This document shows, piece after piece, positions 6,869 to 10,408 of a DNA stretch of 10,408 bases. Below the pieces are notes generated by a model. It had not been told where the DNA came from. It did not search any database and saw nothing but the letters and a program-made list of their open reading frames with translations. Numbering within the stretch: the stretch's first letter is position 1; every line of letters begins with the position of its first letter. This DNA comes from Bacteroidota bacterium (GTDB taxonomy: Bacteria > Bacteroidota > Bacteroidia > Chitinophagales > Chitinophagaceae): the NCBI GenBank assembly GCA_028875955.1, contig JAGWTX010000038.1, positions 1-10,408 of the forward strand, given 5' to 3'. Both the position numbers and the translations under genes were made by a program.

Positions 6869-9800
6869 ATGAGAAAGATAATGACCCTCGCCTTTTGCTG
6901 CTGGTTAAGCGCAAGTGTTTTAGCCCAAAACGGAGAGCCCTATTTTTTATCCAACCCCTGTCTGACTCCCGACGGCCAGACCGTTGTGTTTTGTTTTGAA
7001 GGGGATCTCTGGAAAGCTCCGGTGGCTACCGGACAGGCAGTGCGATTAACTGCCATGCAGGGATATGAAACCAATCCCCGGATCTCCCCGGATGGCAAAT
7101 GGCTGGCATTTACCGGCAGACAATTGGGTAATGCCGATGTATACCTGATGCCCATGGCCGGGGGTGATATCCGACAACTCACTTTTCACAGTGCCACCGA
7201 TGAGGTGAATAGCTGGAGCTGGGATAGCCAGACCATTTATTTCACTTCCAACCGTACGGGTGCACAATCCGGTTATACGGTCGGCATTCAGGGAGGCACT
7301 CCCCAGCGCTTGTTCGGGGATAATTATTTTCTGTATGATCATGGGTTATTTGAAAACCCGGTAAACGGGGATATATTCTTTAACGATACCTGGGAGAGTA
7401 GCAACCAGGTGGCCCGTAAAAGATACAAGGGGCCCTTTAATCCGGATATCCAATCCTATAACCTGAAGACAAAATCCTATAAAAAATATACCGACTGGAT
7501 CGGGAAGGATTTTGGGGTTTCCATCGATAAAAAAGGGGCTATCTATTTTATTTCTGATGAATTCAACGGTGAATACAATCTTTACACATTTGAGGATGGT
7601 AAAAAGAAATTACTTACCCGCTTTACCAGTTCTATCAAAACACCCATCGTAAATGCGGCAGGTGGTGAAGTGGTGTTCGAAAAGGATTATCAGTTATGGC
7701 TTTATTCGGTAGCCAGTGGAAAATCATCCAGGCTTTCCATCACCTTACCCATCAACCAGGTATTGCCAGCCAGTAAAGATTACGAAGTGACCCGCAACAT
7801 CAGTGCTTTTGACATTTCACCCGATGGGAAAAAGATGGCATTTATAGCAAGGGGTGAATTGTTTGTAAGCGATGTTGAAGGAAAATTTGTTCAACAGATC
7901 AACAAGCACAATACAGAGCGGGCCATGGAAGTGAAATGGCTGAGTGATAACAAGACCCTGCTTTTTAACCAGACAGTGGACGGCTATCAGAATCTGTTTA
8001 CGGTTGCAGCGGATGGATCGGCTCCCGTAAAACAGATTACCAGCGACGCAAAAGATAACCGTGCCCTGGTGTTCAATAAGAAAAAAACAAAGGCCGTTTA
8101 CCTGAGCGGAAGGGATGAAGTGCGGTTACTGGATCTGAAAACACTGGAGAGTAAGATGCTGGTTAAGGACGAGATCTGGGCATTCCAGAATGCGGATCCC
8201 GGATTTTCACCCAATGATGAATATGTATACTTTACGGCCTTCAGGAATTTTGAACAGGATATTTTTGTGTATCGTCTGGCTGATGGAAAAATAACCAATC
8301 TGACAAAAACCGGTGTAACCGAAACCAATCCACTCTGGTCGCCGGATGGGAAATACCTGTATTTTGTTTCCTCACTGACCCGCCCTTCCTATCCTTTCGG
8401 GATGCGTGACCCCAGGATCTACCGGATGTCATTGGAAAAATGGGATGATCCCTTCAGAAGCGATAAATACAATGACCTGTTTAAGGAAGAGAAGAAAGAT
8501 TCTTCCAAGAAGGAATCTGCCAACCTGCCCATCGTTATCGATACGGTAAATATCATGGACAGGATTGAACAGATCGGTCCTGATTTTGGTTCCCAGTATC
8601 TTTTGAAAGTGTTGCAGAAAGGGGATAAGACCACGGTTCTGTATGCCAGTAATCATGCAGAAGGAAAAATGTCCTTATGGAAAACCGTATTGGATCCATT
8701 TGAAAAACCCAAAACAGAAAAAATAGCCGGCGCAGATGCAGGTGGATTTGATTTCGCAGATGCGGGGGATAAAAACATGCTTTTATTCAACGGAGGTATT
8801 TATAAACTGAACCTGGATGCCAATAAAGTGGATGCTGTTCCCGTTAGCTACACATTCCGAAGAGACCTGGCCGATGAGTTTAACCAGATCTTTTCAGAAG
8901 CCTGGGCAAAAATCGCCGAGAATTATTATGATGAACATTTTCACGGCGTGGATTGGACCGCGATAAAGAAAAAGTATGCGGCTTTTATCCCTTATCTGAA
9001 TAACCGGGCCGATCTGCGCATACTGCTGAATGACATGTTGGGTGAACTCAACTCTTCTCACCAGGGTTTCTCCTCATTCGGCGGGGAAGAATCTGTAGAC
9101 CTGAGCAACCGCACGATGGAAACCGGCATTCAGTTTAAGAATATGGAACCTTATACGGTTGACTATGTAATCAAAAACAGCAATGCAGACAAAGCCTCCA
9201 TCGACATACAACCGGGGGATGTGTTGGTAAAAGTGAATGATGAAACTGTCAATACGACAAAAGACAGGAATTATTATTTCAGCAAACCTTCCCTGGATAA
9301 AGAGATCCGTTTGACCTTCAGCAGGGCTGGTAAAACAATGGAAGTCAAAATTCATCCCCAGTCCAGTATTGGTGCCAACCTGTATGACCAATGGATCGAT
9401 CAAAACCAGCAAAGGGTTGATGAAAAAAGCAAGAACCGCATCGCTTACCATTGTATGAAAAATATGGGTCTCGGGGAACTGGATAAATTTTTGATTGACA
9501 TGACCCGCGATTTTTACCAGAAGGACGCCCTGATATTGGATCTTCGGTACAACACAGGGGGAAATGTTCACGATGAGGTGTTGAAGTTTTTAAGTCAGCA
9601 TGCCTATCTCAAATGGAAATACCGCCAGGGAAGCTTAACCACCCAATCCAATTTTGCACCGGCAGACAAACCCATTGTGCTGCTTACGAATGAGCAGTCG
9701 CTTAGTGATGCAGAAATGACTGCACAGGGATTCAAGGCTTTGAAACTGGGTAAGATTGTCGGGGAGGAAACCTATCACTGGATCATCTTTACGAGTGGTG

Positions 9801-10003
9801 CGGGACTGGTAGATGGTTCCTTTGTCCGTTTACCCAGCTGGGGATGTTATACCCTGGATGGCAAAGACCTGGAAGCCACTGGCGTCACACCTGATATCCG
9901 GGTTCCCATGAATTTTGTGGACAGAATCAATCACCGGGATCCACAGCTCGACAGGGCCATTGATGAGATCTTACAATCGTTGAAATCATATGTTGGAAAA
10001 TGA
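6869..10003 (+). CDS. Tricorn-like S41 family protease, secreted
   Basis: A large peptidase of the tricorn family (MEROPS S41), 1044 aa. MRKIMTLAFCCWLSASVLA is a Sec signal peptide with cleavage near residue 19-20, placing the enzyme in the periplasm. Two beta-propellers follow (about 22-330 and 330-650), with PD40-type repeats such as SPDGK at 73, 317 and 491 and SPN at 447. A charged linker (EEKKDSSKKE, 540-549) interrupts the second propeller. Then come the C1 helical domain (about 670-750), a PDZ domain (about 753-832) and the C2 catalytic domain with DLRYNTGGN (891-899). Catalytic residues by motif are Ser730-His731, nucleophile Ser946 (SLSDAE) and Glu1002 (DLEATGV); the spacing closely matches archaeal tricorn (745/746, 965, 1023). 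Archaeal tricorn trims proteasome peptides; here a role in periplasmic peptide degradation is inferred. About 75 bp of AT-rich DNA lies after the upstream terminator, and I see no confident promoter in it. It overlaps the next gene by 14 bp. Confidence 0.93.
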   Translation: MRKIMTLAFCCWLSASVLAQNGEPYFLSNPCLTPDGQTVVFCFEGDLWKAPVATGQAVRLTAMQGYETNPRISPDGKWLAFTGRQLGNADVYLMPMAGGDIRQLTFHSATDEVNSWSWDSQTIYFTSNRTGAQSGYTVGIQGGTPQRLFGDNYFLYDHGLFENPVNGDIFFNDTWESSNQVARKRYKGPFNPDIQSYNLKTKSYKKYTDWIGKDFGVSIDKKGAIYFISDEFNGEYNLYTFEDGKKKLLTRFTSSIKTPIVNAAGGEVVFEKDYQLWLYSVASGKSSRLSITLPINQVLPASKDYEVTRNISAFDISPDGKKMAFIARGELFVSDVEGKFVQQINKHNTERAMEVKWLSDNKTLLFNQTVDGYQNLFTVAADGSAPVKQITSDAKDNRALVFNKKKTKAVYLSGRDEVRLLDLKTLESKMLVKDEIWAFQNADPGFSPNDEYVYFTAFRNFEQDIFVYRLADGKITNLTKTGVTETNPLWSPDGKYLYFVSSLTRPSYPFGMRDPRIYRMSLEKWDDPFRSDKYNDLFKEEKKDSSKKESANLPIVIDTVNIMDRIEQIGPDFGSQYLLKVLQKGDKTTVLYASNHAEGKMSLWKTVLDPFEKPKTEKIAGADAGGFDFADAGDKNMLLFNGGIYKLNLDANKVDAVPVSYTFRRDLADEFNQIFSEAWAKIAENYYDEHFHGVDWTAIKKKYAAFIPYLNNRADLRILLNDMLGELNSSHQGFSSFGGEESVDLSNRTMETGIQFKNMEPYTVDYVIKNSNADKASIDIQPGDVLVKVNDETVNTTKDRNYYFSKPSLDKEIRLTFSRAGKTMEVKIHPQSSIGANLYDQWIDQNQQRVDEKSKNRIAYHCMKNMGLGELDKFLIDMTRDFYQKDALILDLRYNTGGNVHDEVLKFLSQHAYLKWKYRQGSLTTQSNFAPADKPIVLLTNEQSLSDAEMTAQGFKALKLGKIVGEETYHWIIFTSGAGLVDGSFVRLPSWGCYTLDGKDLEATGVTPDIRVPMNFVDRINHRDPQLDRAIDEILQSLKSYVGK

Positions 10004-10408
10004 TTGGTTGCCAATTTGGGAAGAAAACCAGCTAAAACCTGTTGTACCGTTCTCATCAGCAACGGATAGGTTGCTGTTATTGGATTTTACAGAAAAAAAC
10101 AGATCGCTCAGGGCTGATATCCTGGATGATACCCCTGCATTTTCCGCTTATATTGCCCAGCAACTCAGGCAGGAAGGTGCGCGTTATGGTATCGGGGGTT
10201 ATGACGAGCACAGGACTGTTTACAGCAGAAGCAAAGTGTTTGATGCAAAGGAAGGACAGGCACCCCGCCGTTTGCATCTGGGTATCGATATCTGGGGCTC
10301 TGCGGGTACACCGGTTTCAGCCCCCATCGATGGCATGGTGCACAGTTTTGCATTTAATGACCGGTTTGGAGATTATGGGGCTACCATCATCCTGGAGCAT
10401 GCTGTTCA
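9990..10408 (+). CDS. M23 family metallopeptidase (3' end off the right edge)
   Basis: The frame opens at an ATG inside the last codons of the tricorn gene (14-bp overlap, +1 register relative to it) and stays open to the window end, giving 139 residues. The start MLENDWLPIWEEN leads into an alpha/beta region and then LHLGIDIWGSAGTPVSAPIDGMVHSF, the hallmark of M23 (LytM/lysostaphin-type) zinc endopeptidases. His96 and Asp100 of the HxGxD motif are the first two metal ligands. GDYGATIILEH follows as in the family; the third ligand (HxH) would lie beyond the edge. M23 enzymes cleave peptide cross-links of peptidoglycan. No signal peptide or membrane segment is seen at the N-terminus, which is odd for a wall-acting enzyme. 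The overlap suggests translational coupling with the tricorn protease. The family is firm; the cellular location and substrate are not. Confidence 0.88.
   Translation, partial: MLENDWLPIWEENQLKPVVPFSSATDRLLLLDFTEKNRSLRADILDDTPAFSAYIAQQLRQEGARYGIGGYDEHRTVYSRSKVFDAKEGQAPRRLHLGIDIWGSAGTPVSAPIDGMVHSFAFNDRFGDYGATIILEHAV

Noticed and set aside
9074..9571. 165-codon minus-strand open frame inside the tricorn gene
   Set aside because: It is antisense to the PDZ and C2 domains, whose motifs are intact on the plus strand; no domain or promoter was seen.

Overview
The window looks like chromosomal DNA of a member of the Bacteroidota, most likely a Chitinophagaceae-type bacterium. Four things point there: the adjacent ftsX and DUF3098 genes upstream of uppP, a LeuRS with the long insertion before KMSKS typical of this phylum, TAnnTTTG-type promoter elements, and a near absence of Shine-Dalgarno sequences. 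The family-level placement is inference from protein style only. Base composition and codon use look even, and I see no tRNA, rRNA, IS element, phage gene or CRISPR array.

Left part, minus strand (1-3259). Read in the direction of transcription it holds ftsX (divisome/cell-wall hydrolase regulator), a DUF3098 small membrane protein, uppP (undecaprenyl-diphosphatase) and a UMF1/Atg22-like MFS transporter that runs off the left edge. A clear intrinsic terminator sits between DUF3098 and uppP, so this looks like two transcription units rather than one.

Middle (3260-3582) is a divergent intergenic region. It carries two outward-facing TAnnTTTG elements that form a perfect 9-bp inverted repeat, followed by a roughly 220-nt leader in front of leuS.

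Right part, plus strand (3583-10408). leuS is complete, with catalytic and editing motifs, and has an odd G-rich/C-rich inverted-repeat insertion in the editing domain. It is followed by a small unrecognised secreted coiled-coil protein that ends at a strong terminator. Next is a signal-peptide-bearing tricorn-like S41 protease with the full Ser-His/Ser/Glu catalytic set. Overlapping its 3' end by 14 bp is the start of an M23 metallopeptidase with no signal peptide, cut by the right edge.

Functionally the window is mostly housekeeping: cell envelope and division (ftsX, uppP, M23 peptidase), translation (leuS) and periplasmic peptide turnover (tricorn). I do not see a clearly new multi-gene system. 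The best leads are the leuS insertion, the palindromic divergent promoter, the coupled tricorn-M23 pair and the small coiled-coil protein.
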